From contig CP003316.1 of the NCBI GenBank assembly GCA_000247545.1, positions 185,233-249,232 on the forward strand: a stretch of 64,000 nucleotides of DNA. The letters are read 5' to 3'. Under the pieces are notes generated by a model that worked only from the letters and a program-made list of their open reading frames with translations, was not told the DNA's origin and did not search any database. The position numbers were made by a program, and so were the translations under genes. The DNA comes from Pyrobaculum oguniense TE7. Its GTDB lineage: Archaea; Thermoproteota; Thermoprotei; Thermoproteales; Thermoproteaceae. Below, in pieces: positions 8,810 to 16,845 of this stretch. Each line of letters begins with the position of its first letter. Positions within the stretch are counted from its first letter, which is position 1.

Positions 8810-9880
8810 ATGGCTTCTCTAGCCAAGACTCTCCTTGTTAAGGCCATAACCCTGGTCGTGGTTTTGATAGGCGTATTAGTGCTTCTAGCAGTAATAATGG
8901 GCGCCACCGGCCTCTCTGATAAAATGCTAAACTCGATCCTCACGTCGGAGGTGCAGGAGTATAAACAACAACTTTTAAGACAGGGCAAAGACATAGCCGC
9001 AATAGAAAAGGCTGTTGAGGAGTTTAAGAAAGAAAGAGCGGCGGCGCTGGGAATAGACAGGCCGTGGTATGAGAGGATGCCCCAGTTGATCTACCGCCTT
9101 CTCGTCTTGGATCTCGGCAACTCCAGGACGTTGCAGTCGTCGTGGGGGTCTAACAAGATAGCAGATCTTATACTAGATAGACTGCCTAATACCATAATTT
9201 TGACAACTACCGGCATTTTATTTACAGCGCTTGTAGGCATATGGATGGGGCTGTACATAGGGGCAAATATAGGGAGTAGAGCTGATAGGGTTGTGTCGAT
9301 TTTATCGGCGGCGTCTTATGCCTTGCCGCTGTGGTTTGTTGGCCTCGTTCTAATTCTCGTGCTTGCCTACGGCCCCAAGATACTGTGGGGCGTCCAGATA
9401 TTTCCGCCGGGAGGCATGGTATCTACGCCTCCGCCGAAGGAGCCTCTGGCCTATGTATTAGACGTAATGTGGCACCTTTCTCTACCTCTGTTTGCTTCTT
9501 TTATTGTATTTTTCGGGAGCTGGGCCTACACTACTAGAAACATTGTCTTCAGCGTGTCGCAGGAAGACTTTGTCAACTTTGCCAGAGCAAAAGGCCTGCC
9601 AGAGGATATGGTAAGAAATAGATACATACTCCGGCCCTCTCTTCCACCCATATTGACTAGCCTAATTTTGAGCCTAGCAGGTTCTATCTCGGGGTATATC
9701 ATTACGGAGAGGGTTTTCAACTGGCCGGGCATGGGGTCGCTGTTCTACTCCGCAATAACGGCACTCGACGAGCCGGTAATCTTCGCATTGACATACGTTT
9801 TTACGCTTGTGTATATAATAGCGAGGTTTATACTAGAAATACTCTACGTCTTACTCGACCCCCGAATTAGGTTATCATGA
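8810..9880 (+). CDS. ABC transporter permease, DppB type
   Basis: The 356-residue membrane protein has about six hydrophobic helices and the cytoplasmic EAA loop FARAKGLPEDMVRNRYILRP that docks the ATPase. An N-terminal helix is followed by a charged extracytoplasmic segment (about residues 45-80), as in DppB. The stop overlaps the ATG of the next permease (ATGA), so translation is coupled. A T-rich TATA-like box at about 8780-8790 lies before the ATG. Confidence 0.88.
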   Translation: MASLAKTLLVKAITLVVVLIGVLVLLAVIMGATGLSDKMLNSILTSEVQEYKQQLLRQGKDIAAIEKAVEEFKKERAAALGIDRPWYERMPQLIYRLLVLDLGNSRTLQSSWGSNKIADLILDRLPNTIILTTTGILFTALVGIWMGLYIGANIGSRADRVVSILSAASYALPLWFVGLVLILVLAYGPKILWGVQIFPPGGMVSTPPPKEPLAYVLDVMWHLSLPLFASFIVFFGSWAYTTRNIVFSVSQEDFVNFARAKGLPEDMVRNRYILRPSLPPILTSLILSLAGSISGYIITERVFNWPGMGSLFYSAITALDEPVIFALTYVFTLVYIIARFILEILYVLLDPRIRLS

Positions 9881-11292
9881 TAAGAGAATTTCTAAAAAGC
9901 CCCTCAGGTCTGGCAGGTACGATAATTTTAGTCACTTTTTCTCTTATATCTATATTTGTTGTTATGACATTTCCGCTGGATTACGGCACCAAGTACTGGT
10001 CTAACCCAAAATACTGGGAAGACTACCCCAAGCTGGTGCCTCCCGCGTGGTACAACTACTTTGTGCCTTACAAGCTGCCACAACACTTCGTAAAAGACTT
10101 AACAAGTCCAACTGAGAAAGAAGAGAATGTTAAAAGATGGGTGGTTGAATACGACTTCGACGCTGATAAATTCCCGACAGGCATAGTCTTCAAGTACAGC
10201 AACTTGACATTTTACAGCGATGTGCCGGTAATTTCTCTAAAAGTTAAAAGACCAGATGGCAAGGAAGTTGTTTTGTTTGACTACGATGGGGGCATACCTC
10301 CGCCAAGGTCAGGAGAGGAGACGCCGTACGTGCGGTTTGTGGAGAACCCGAGAACAATAATACTCATCTCAGATCCTCAAGCTATTAGAAGAGCTACGGT
10401 ATTTGCAGAAGAGCTGGGCGTAGGTTGCACCACGGCAGAGGTTAGAGATGCCGCATTGCTCCCCTATATAGTTTTCGGCACGCCTATCTCAGATAAATGT
10501 GCTGCTGAGTCTTTCAAACCTCTGAGGGGGAGATACATATTCGAGGTGGAGATGGTGGGAGATCCTAGAGACGAGATAGGGCTACTCCGCCTAGTAGTCC
10601 AAGGTGCCGTCTACGGGGCTATGGGCACAGACTATTTAGGGCGTGACTTAGCACAAGGCCTCCTATTCGGCTTCCCAGTCGCCCTATTTATAGGCGGCGT
10701 AGTCGCCCTCCTCGCTACTCTTATAGGTCTTGCCCTAGGGATTATAAGCGGGTACATAGGTGGAAAGATAGACGAGGCAATACAGAGGTTTGCAGATGTT
10801 TTGAATAACCTCCCGCTGTTGCCTCTATTAATACTGTTTGTCTTCGTGCTCGGCCGTAGCCTCTTTAACATTATATTAGTGCTAGTCGTGTTCGGTTGGG
10901 CCGGTACCACCATCATTGTCAGGTCCATGGTCCTCAGCATAAAGACGAGCCAGTTCGTGGAGGCGGCTAAACTGGCGGGGGCAAGCCACTGGTGGATTAT
11001 GAGGAAGCACATACTGCCACCTGTCTTGCCCTACGCCTTTGCTCTTATGATCTTTGCAATACCCGGGGCGATACTGTCGGAGGCAAGTCTCAGCTTCTTG
11101 GGACTCGGCGATCCCAGCATCCCGACATGGGGGCAAATACTACAACAAGCGTTTGACAACGGCGCGTTGCAAAACTTTGCGTGGTGGTGGATACTAACGC
11201 CCGGCTTCCTGATCGTTATCACAGCCATAGGCTTTGTCCTGGTATTCTTCGCGCTGGAGCCTATTGTCAATCCGAGGTTGAAGAGGCAGTAA
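9877..11292 (+). CDS. ABC transporter permease, DppC type, with large extracytoplasmic insertion
   Basis: The 471-residue protein has a first helix near residues 12-32, then about 215 residues of soluble, beta-rich sequence before the core permease helices start near residue 250 (MGTDYLGRDLAQGLLFG). The EAA loop is EAAKLAGASHWWIMRKHILP. Typical DppC proteins have about 300 residues, so the insertion is unusual and may contact the anchored receptor. No ATPase genes follow: the next genes are ribosomal, so the two ATPase subunits must be encoded elsewhere. Confidence 0.85.
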   Translation: MIREFLKSPSGLAGTIILVTFSLISIFVVMTFPLDYGTKYWSNPKYWEDYPKLVPPAWYNYFVPYKLPQHFVKDLTSPTEKEENVKRWVVEYDFDADKFPTGIVFKYSNLTFYSDVPVISLKVKRPDGKEVVLFDYDGGIPPPRSGEETPYVRFVENPRTIILISDPQAIRRATVFAEELGVGCTTAEVRDAALLPYIVFGTPISDKCAAESFKPLRGRYIFEVEMVGDPRDEIGLLRLVVQGAVYGAMGTDYLGRDLAQGLLFGFPVALFIGGVVALLATLIGLALGIISGYIGGKIDEAIQRFADVLNNLPLLPLLILFVFVLGRSLFNIILVLVVFGWAGTTIIVRSMVLSIKTSQFVEAAKLAGASHWWIMRKHILPPVLPYAFALMIFAIPGAILSEASLSFLGLGDPSIPTWGQILQQAFDNGALQNFAWWWILTPGFLIVITAIGFVLVFFALEPIVNPRLKRQ

Positions 11293-11320
11293 ATTTAAAA
11301 AGACTCCTCAATAGCGCCAC

Positions 11321-11779
11321 GTGTCTCAAGAACTCCGCGCTATTGTCCGTATAGGCGATACGGACCTAGAGGGTAATAAACAAGTTGCCTACGCGCTTGC
11401 CAAGATCAGAGGAATTGGCATAGCCTCCGCCTACGCCATCTGTTGGAAACTCGGCATTGATCCCCACGCCGTTTTGGGCGCTTTGCCAGAAGAGCAGATA
11501 AATAAACTCGACTGGGCGGTGCGGAACCTACACGAAGTCGCGCCAGCGTGGTTCTTGAACCGGCGGAAGGACCCGGAGACTGGAAGAGATCTGCACCTAA
11601 TAGGCTCAGAGCTCGTGCTTGCAGCCAAGCGCGACGTCGACTTAATGAAGAAGCTTAAGAGCTGGAAGGGCATTCGCCACTCCCTAGGCCTCAAGGTGAG
11701 GGGGCAACGCACCGTTACCACCGGTAGATTTGGCGCCGTCGCTGGAGTGACTAAAAAGAAGGCTACGCCAGGAAAGTAA
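11321..11779 (+). CDS. rps13: 30S ribosomal protein S13 (uS13)
   Basis: The 152-residue protein starts at GTG 11321 and has the S13 helix-two-turn-helix (YALAKIRGIGIASAYAICWK) and the basic tail GLKVRGQRTVTTGRFG that contacts 16S rRNA at the subunit interface. A TATA-like AATTTAAAAAG at 11292-11302 lies 24 bp upstream. S4 follows 31 bp later, the usual archaeal gene order. Confidence 0.95.
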   Translation: MSQELRAIVRIGDTDLEGNKQVAYALAKIRGIGIASAYAICWKLGIDPHAVLGALPEEQINKLDWAVRNLHEVAPAWFLNRRKDPETGRDLHLIGSELVLAAKRDVDLMKKLKSWKGIRHSLGLKVRGQRTVTTGRFGAVAGVTKKKATPGK

Positions 11780-11810
11780 AAATATAAAGATGGCCCATTA
11801 GGGCGACCGT

Positions 11811-12290
11811 ATGGGCGGTTTAAGAAAACCTAAAAAGAAGTACCTCGCAGGTAAGCCTAAGAAGATCTGGAACAAGCAACTCCTCCTCGAGGAGCTACAA
11901 CTCATGGGAGAGTACGGTCTTAGGAACAAGAGGGAGCTCTGGCTAGCGAGGGCCAGGCTGAAGTGGATTACAAGACGCGCCAGGTCTTTGCTCTCTATGA
12001 CCGCGGAGGAGAGGGCACCCCTCGAGATGCCCTTCAAGGAGAAGCTTTACAAAGCGGGTTTCATAGAAGATCCCAACGTCCCGCTAGACAGAATACTGTC
12101 GCTAGACGTGAGGGCAATACTAGAGAGGAGGCTTCAGACAATTGTATACAGAATGGGCCTGGCCAAGTCCATCTACCACGCCAGACAACTCATTGTCCAC
12201 GGGCACATAGCTATTGAAGGCAGGAGAGTAACCTCGCCGGGCTTTCTCGTGCCTAGGGAGCTCGAGGACAAGATCACGCTGGTTCAGTGA
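11811..12290 (+). CDS. rps4: 30S ribosomal protein S4 (uS4)
   Basis: The 159-residue protein has the archaeal S4 N-terminal region (GGLRKPKKKYLAGKPKK) and an S4 RNA-binding domain (RLQTIVYRMGLAKSIYHARQ and on) in its C-terminal half. It is a primary 16S rRNA binder. The stop codon overlaps the GTG start of the asparaginase gene (GTGA), placing that enzyme in the ribosomal operon. Confidence 0.95.
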   Translation: MGGLRKPKKKYLAGKPKKIWNKQLLLEELQLMGEYGLRNKRELWLARARLKWITRRARSLLSMTAEERAPLEMPFKEKLYKAGFIEDPNVPLDRILSLDVRAILERRLQTIVYRMGLAKSIYHARQLIVHGHIAIEGRRVTSPGFLVPRELEDKITLVQ

Positions 12291-13192
12291 GGCCTGTTGT
12301 TGTAGTCCACGGAGGCGCCGGCCAGTGGAGAGTAGACGAGCGCCGCAGGCAAGAAGTTAAAAAGGCCCTCGCAGACGCCATCAGCGAGGGGCTCCTCGCC
12401 GCGGAGAGGGGGGGCGCCCTAGACGCTGTGGTAGCCGCTGTGGAGTATATGGAAAGAAGCGGAGTGTTCAACGCAGGCTACGGCTCCGTGTACGCAATAG
12501 ATGGCAGAGTGTACTTAGACGCCGGTGTTATGGACGGCCGCACCAAGAGAGCCGGCGCGGTGGCCGCTGTGGAGCACGTAAGAAGCGCGGTGAGGCTAGC
12601 CCGCTATGTGCTAGAAAATACAGACCATGTCATAATCTCCGGCGAGGGGGCAAAACTCCTCGCAACAAAAGCCGGCCTCCTAGACTCAGCGCATAGGTTC
12701 TACACAGAGGAGAAAACCCAACGCTTCCAAGAACTGCTACAAGAGGCTATGCAGGGCAGGTGGCACTACAAGAAAGTAGTTCGGCTATTCGGCGACACCG
12801 TAGGCGCAGTGGCCGTGGACCGAGACGGCAACTTGGCAGCCGCCACGTCGACAGGCGGCGTCTGGCTGAAGTGGCCCGGCAGAATCGGCGACTCACCCAT
12901 CCCCGGCGCCGGCTTCTGGGCCGAGAACGGGGTAGCAGCGTTCAGCGCCACGGGCATTGGCGAGGTCATCATAATGTCCATGCTTTCACTAAGGGCCCGG
13001 GACGAGTTCCTAAAAACGGGCGAAATATCTAAGGCTCTGGGTAACGCCGTGGCCTATGCGACTGAGGCCTACGGGCCGGATACCGTTGGCATAATTGGCG
13101 TAGACCACAGAGGAAACCCTGCATACGCCTACAACACAGCCGCAATGGCAAGAGGATGGGGAAAACAAGGGGAGATTTACGTAGATCTCTAG
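12287..13192 (+). CDS. isoaspartyl peptidase / L-asparaginase (Ntn hydrolase)
   Basis: The 301-residue protein belongs to the EcAIII/plant-type asparaginase family. HGGAG at the N-terminus, the cleavage and nucleophile motif GDTVGAVAVD with Thr171, and the substrate-binding GNLAAATSTGG and RIGDSPIPGAG blocks are all present. The precursor is known to cut itself before the threonine into alpha and beta chains. The enzyme removes isoaspartyl residues from damaged peptides and hydrolyses asparagine, plausibly useful at high temperature where deamidation is fast. The GTG start overlaps the S4 stop. Confidence 0.9.
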   Translation: MRPVVVVHGGAGQWRVDERRRQEVKKALADAISEGLLAAERGGALDAVVAAVEYMERSGVFNAGYGSVYAIDGRVYLDAGVMDGRTKRAGAVAAVEHVRSAVRLARYVLENTDHVIISGEGAKLLATKAGLLDSAHRFYTEEKTQRFQELLQEAMQGRWHYKKVVRLFGDTVGAVAVDRDGNLAAATSTGGVWLKWPGRIGDSPIPGAGFWAENGVAAFSATGIGEVIIMSMLSLRARDEFLKTGEISKALGNAVAYATEAYGPDTVGIIGVDHRGNPAYAYNTAAMARGWGKQGEIYVDL

Positions 13193-13389
13193 ACTCTCTT
13201 CCTCCAAGTCTTGGTATCTGGGTCGAACTTGAAGCCTAGGCGCTTAAGTTCGTTTATAGTTGCCCTAAACTGCTCCTCGGGGAGCCTCCTCCCCTTCCCC
13301 ACCTTCACCACAAGCTCCCCTTCCTCTTCGGAGTAATCCACAGGAAGTTTACTAAGACTGTCTTCTAGGTTTCTCCGTTTCTCGCCCAT
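13189..13389 (-). CDS. small conserved protein
   Basis: This 66-residue basic/acidic protein begins MGEKRRNLEDSLSKLP and ends LKRLGFKFDPDTKTWRKRV. The ending resembles the short modules with Leu-Gly...Phe/Trp-Asp...Lys-x-Trp found in some DNA-processing proteins (DUF5710-like), but no firm assignment is possible. Its stop overlaps the convergent asparaginase stop by 4 bp. Confidence 0.55.
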   Translation of the reverse strand: MGEKRRNLEDSLSKLPVDYSEEEGELVVKVGKGRRLPEEQFRATINELKRLGFKFDPDTKTWRKRV

Positions 13390-13419
13390 TAGCCCCTCGG
13401 AAAGGGGGTTTATAAACTT

Positions 13420-13773
13420 TTAGAAAAGTCGCGACACCCTTATGATCCTCTTCTTCGCAAGCTCCTCAGCCCAGGGTGGTAGCTCAAACCTTTTCAAGAC
13501 GTACTCAACTAGGCGCTCCACTTCGTCGCAACCTACGCCACCCTGCTCTCTGCACAGCTTAACTAGAAATTTCGACCTCGCCTCAAACAGCTCCGGCGTC
13601 ATTTTAATTCGCCGACACTCGTGGTCGTAAGTAAACCCACGTTCTAGATCCCTCATATGTAGGTACAAGTGTGCAGCGGCCTTGGCCAAGTCCATCTTAC
13701 CTCCTTCTACGTACACGCCCTCCACAACGGCATAACAGCTTTGAACACCAGAGTATATTGACCTCTTCTCCAC
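13420..13773 (-). CDS. conserved hypothetical protein
   Basis: The 117-residue, mostly helical protein (MEKRSIYSGVQSCYAVVEGV...) has no signal or membrane segment. Cysteines at about residues 13, 53, 74 and 80 do not form an obvious metal motif. A TTTTAA box at about 13789-13794 lies near the leaderless position before ATG 13773. The function is unknown. Confidence 0.6.
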   Translation of the reverse strand: MEKRSIYSGVQSCYAVVEGVYVEGGKMDLAKAAAHLYLHMRDLERGFTYDHECRRIKMTPELFEARSKFLVKLCREQGGVGCDEVERLVEYVLKRFELPPWAEELAKKRIIRVSRLF

Positions 13774-13811
13774 GGGGAGTTACAGTTAAAAGCTAATAAA
13801 GCCATTGGACA

Positions 13812-14549
13812 GTGCAGGTGTTCGTTGGCACATGCGGCTTCCCCAAGGCACGCCGCGTCATATTCAATACGCTAGACGCCGCGGAGTTGCAGGAAACGTT
13901 TTACAATCTGCCAGATCCCGAGAGAATGTCTGCTCTCAGAAGAGAAGCTCCCGACTTCCACTTCACGGCGAAGGTGTTCCAAGGTATTACCCACCCTCCC
14001 GGTAGCCCCACGTTTAAAAGGACAAGGGGGTTTAGGCCAACGGAGAGGCACGGCCTGCTAAAACCAACCAGGGAGAATATGGAGCTGTGGGAGCAGTTCA
14101 CGGCGGCTGTAGCCCCCCTGCGCCCGGAGGTGTTGGTAATCCAGACGCCGCCTAGCCTTAAGCCAGAGCCTTACATATACGACTTCTTCACCGCGGTGGC
14201 GGGGAAGTGGAAATTGGCGTGGGAGCCAAGAGGCGAGACTTATAACGACCCCAAGCTCATTGGGAAGGTGGCGGAGCTTGGGGTTATAATCGCAGTGGAT
14301 CCCCTGAGGAAGGATCCCCCGCCCGGCGAGATATACTACTTCAGACTTCACGGACTTGGGAGAGGCGAAGTTAACTACAGATATAAGTACACGGCAAGCG
14401 ACTTAGCGAGGCTCGCCTCATTGGTAAGGGGATTAGAGGGGGAGTTTGCTTATGTGATGTTCAACAACGTGTATATGTACCAAGACGCGGCGGAGTTCAA
14501 GACGCTCCTCAGCCAGCTAGCGCCGCTTAGTCACGACGTAGACGGCTAG
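13812..14549 (+). CDS. DUF72 (YecE-like) TIM-barrel protein
   Basis: The 245-residue protein starts FVGTCGFP and has FYNLP, KVFQGITHP, LLVIQTPPS-type and AWEPRGETY motifs, the pattern of DUF72/COG1801. The fold is a TIM barrel, and the biochemical role of the family is not settled. The start is GTG 13812. The 3' end overlaps the convergent CPBP protease gene by 33 bp. Confidence 0.85.
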   Translation: MQVFVGTCGFPKARRVIFNTLDAAELQETFYNLPDPERMSALRREAPDFHFTAKVFQGITHPPGSPTFKRTRGFRPTERHGLLKPTRENMELWEQFTAAVAPLRPEVLVIQTPPSLKPEPYIYDFFTAVAGKWKLAWEPRGETYNDPKLIGKVAELGVIIAVDPLRKDPPPGEIYYFRLHGLGRGEVNYRYKYTASDLARLASLVRGLEGEFAYVMFNNVYMYQDAAEFKTLLSQLAPLSHDVDG

Positions 14550-15353
14550 GCTTATGACCGCCCAAGCGGCGAAGCCCAGCACCCCCATCCCGGCGTAGAG
14601 CTCTCTCGAGCTCTCCGGCAGAGGGCTCGCCACCGCGGTAAGAGGCCACAGGGCGTTTATAGCGCCGTGGAGAGAGGCCGCAGGTAGCACGCTCCTCGCC
14701 GTGGAGACCGCCACAAGGTGCGGATAAGTGAAGGCCACACACATCGCCACGTAGAGAACAGAGCCAGCAACCCTTTCGGCGGGATAGCTGTAGCCAAGTA
14801 GCAGGGTGGCAGAGACATGCCAAAGCCCCCATGCCACGCCGATCAAGACGATATTCCTCAACGTTGGGGTGGCTCCCAGCTTCTCGTAGAGGTAGCCTCT
14901 CCACCCAAGTTCCTCGCCTAGGGCCGCCAGGGCGTTGACGGTTACAGCAGCCACATAGGCCAGCGCGATTTGGGCATAAGCCACCAGAGGAGCTAGACGC
15001 GTGGCTTCCCCGGGAGGCATTACCTGTTCGAGACTTTTCTCAATCACACCCACTGCCACTCCCATGTCAAAGACACCGACGGGATAGGCCAATGCTACAT
15101 AGACTCCCAACGCGGCGTAGACAACTAAAGGCGTGACGAGGTAAAGCTTGACAGCCCTACCCGACACCGAAAGCCACCTCCTTAACGATGCACGTACTGG
15201 CTCGCCTCTCAAGAGGAGGGCCAAAGAAGCCGCCCCAGCAACGCTCCACATCCTCGCGACACCCCAAACTGCCAGAAACGGGCCACCCCACGCCGCGGCG
15301 GCGAGATCCAAGATAACCGCGAATATGTACGCCAAGGCCAGAAACAGCACCAT
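14517..15353 (-). CDS. CPBP family intramembrane protease (CAAX protease-like)
   Basis: The protein has about 278 residues and six or seven membrane helices. It carries the family signature GEELGWRGYL (Glu147, Glu148, Arg152), followed by the histidine motifs GLWHVS and SLHGAINALW. These residues form the glutamate/histidine active site of ABI/CPBP proteases. Substrates in archaea are unknown. ATG 15353 is preferred over GTG 15362 because a TATA box (TATTTTTAA, centre about 15378) lies 25 bp upstream. Confidence 0.82.
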   Translation of the reverse strand: MVLFLALAYIFAVILDLAAAAWGGPFLAVWGVARMWSVAGAASLALLLRGEPVRASLRRWLSVSGRAVKLYLVTPLVVYAALGVYVALAYPVGVFDMGVAVGVIEKSLEQVMPPGEATRLAPLVAYAQIALAYVAAVTVNALAALGEELGWRGYLYEKLGATPTLRNIVLIGVAWGLWHVSATLLLGYSYPAERVAGSVLYVAMCVAFTYPHLVAVSTARSVLPAASLHGAINALWPLTAVASPLPESSRELYAGMGVLGFAAWAVISLAVYVVTKRR

Positions 15354-15412
15354 AATACTCACGCTTCATGCGCTTAAAAATACGCCAGCAAACTGCCGGC
15401 CTTGCCGTAAAG

Positions 15413-15503
15413 TGGGGCCGCCGGGATTTGAACCCGGGATCACGTGGGTTCTTGCCCCATCGGTCCCAAGCCACGCATCCTAGCCAGGCTAGACTACGGC
15501 CCC
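15413..15503 (-). tRNA. tRNA-Pro (anticodon TGG) with a 16-nt intron
   Basis: Acceptor GGGGCCG pairs with CGGCCCC, discriminator A at 15413, T arm CCGGG-TTCAAAT-CCCGG. The anticodon stem is CGTGG/CCACG, enclosing CTTGGG plus an intron of about 16 nt at the canonical 37/38 position. CCA is not encoded. Confidence 0.92.
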
Positions 15504-15918
15504 CTACCCCTCTATTCCGATGTTTTTAAGCTTTCTTCTTACCTCTTAATGATACTTAGTCAACAACATCACCGCCTCGCCAACCATCCGAACCTCCCTA
15601 AACACTGTGGGCGAGAAGTGGCAAGATACAGCGGCCGCCTCTGTCGCGTAGCAATAGCCAACGAGCCAAGTAGGAGGGCGGATAATGAAGATATCGTCCA
15701 CTCCACACATGGGCTCCCTAAAAATTTGCGCATACGGCGCATACTAGATCGTCACGAGAGGCGTGAACCCTCTTCTCAGTCAATACGGCGCCTGTTACGT
15801 CATTCGGTAAGGGCTACTCAGCCAGATCTTGGCAAGGTTTTAGGCATTAGGCGTAGCGTTAGAAGCCACTATCGATTCCCCCATCTGCTCCGGGGGCTCG
15901 TAAAGGCGGTTGAGGGAG
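15504..15918. other. 415-bp gap with no firm gene
   Basis: No gene is convincing between tRNA-Pro and the HAD gene. The only protein-like stretch is a 54-codon minus frame, 15546-15710 (MCGVDDIFIIRPPTWLVG and on, ending LLTKYH), without a TATA box at the usual spacing. A plus frame over the same bases is also open (from NNITASPTIRTSLNTVGE), so coding on either strand is unproven. The stretch may be a decayed gene next to a tRNA. Confidence 0.35.
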
Positions 15919-16503
15919 TCAGAAGTTGAGCAACTCGTAAAGAGAGCTGATGCGTTTCCTCCCCTTTCTACACTGGCTCCTGCGGACTATGCAGATCCCC
16001 AAGGCGCCTGCAGCCTCGGCCATCTCCATATCGAAATCCGAGTCGCCGACAACCACCATGTGCCTCACGTCTATGCCAAATCTCTTGCCAACCACATACA
16101 GCGGATCCGGCGCCGGTTTGCCCCTGGCAACTTCGTCGCCGCCCAAGACGAAGTCTATGTATTGCGACAAGCCTGCCACTTCTAGAATCCTTCTTGCCAC
16201 GTAGCCGCTTGAGGAGGTGACCACGGCTATAGGCCTTGGAAGATGTGCCAACACCGCCGCATCTTCGTAGGCCTTCACCTGCTCTATGTACCTCTCTAGA
16301 AAGATCTTGTTCTTAAGCGCGGCCAGCTCAGCGGCGCGGCTGGGCATAAGAATTCTCGCAATCTCCGGCGCAGGAAGACCCATAAGCGGCGCCACATCCT
16401 CCCTCCTCGTTGCCACCCCCATGATCCTCAACGCCTCCACCCACGCGGAGATATGGCCCTCCACAGTATCCACCAAAGTGCCGTCGAGGTCGAATACGTA
16501 CAC
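15919..16503 (-). CDS. HAD-superfamily phosphatase (phosphoglycolate phosphatase-like)
   Basis: From GTG 16503 the protein has 194 residues. Motif I is FDLDGTLVDT near the N-terminus (nucleophile Asp5 and acid/base Asp7), motif II is VVTSSSG, motif III is the lysine in GKPAPDP, and motif IV is GDSDFDMEMA. A helical cap lies between motifs I and II, as in beta-phosphoglucomutase and phosphoglycolate phosphatases. The substrate is unknown. The frame extends to GTG 16509, but the TATA box (TATAAAAA, centre about 16526) favours 16503. Confidence 0.85.
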   Translation of the reverse strand: MYVFDLDGTLVDTVEGHISAWVEALRIMGVATRREDVAPLMGLPAPEIARILMPSRAAELAALKNKIFLERYIEQVKAYEDAAVLAHLPRPIAVVTSSSGYVARRILEVAGLSQYIDFVLGGDEVARGKPAPDPLYVVGKRFGIDVRHMVVVGDSDFDMEMAEAAGALGICIVRRSQCRKGRKRISSLYELLNF

Positions 16504-16509
16504 GCACAC

Positions 16510-16695
16510 GGAAACTTGGCACTATAAAAACTACGACGCCATCAGCGAGCATTAGACAAAGAAGGAGTCTCAAACAGACTTTACGTACCCAGGCTTTGCA
16601 AAACTTGACACGTCACGTACACAACCCGCGACCTCCGCTGTGCCGATAGTAGTAGGCGGAAAAGCTTAAATTACCACCCTATTGTAGTGGCAGAG
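16510..16695. other. intergenic region with HAD and tRNA-Lys promoters
   Basis: The region carries the HAD TATA box (minus strand, 16523-16530) and a CTTAAATTA element at about 16666-16674 upstream of tRNA-Lys. I see no gene in it. Confidence 0.5.
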
Positions 16696-16773
16696 GGGCC
16701 CGTAGCTCAGCCCGGTTAGAGCGGCGGGCTTTTAACCCGTAGGTCGTGGGTTCGAATCCCACCGGGCCCGCCA
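16696..16773 (+). tRNA. tRNA-Lys (anticodon TTT)
   Basis: Acceptor GGGCCCG pairs with CGGGCCC. The anticodon arm is GCGGG-CTTTTAA-CCCGT and the T arm GTGGG-TTCGAAT-CCCAC, without intron. Discriminator G at 16770 is followed by an encoded CCA (16771-16773). Its first 35 bases recur exactly, inverted, at 18576-18610. Confidence 0.95.
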
Positions 16774-16845
16774 GTACCTCGGCTCACGTGATTTGAGTCA
16801 ACGTAATTTGCGTGGAGTCCCCCCGGCGTCTTGCTCGGCTGTGGG

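Noticed and set aside
15444..15929. 161-codon plus-strand frame
   Set aside because: It runs through the tRNA-Pro gene in antisense and has no promoter or family; its composition is not protein-like.
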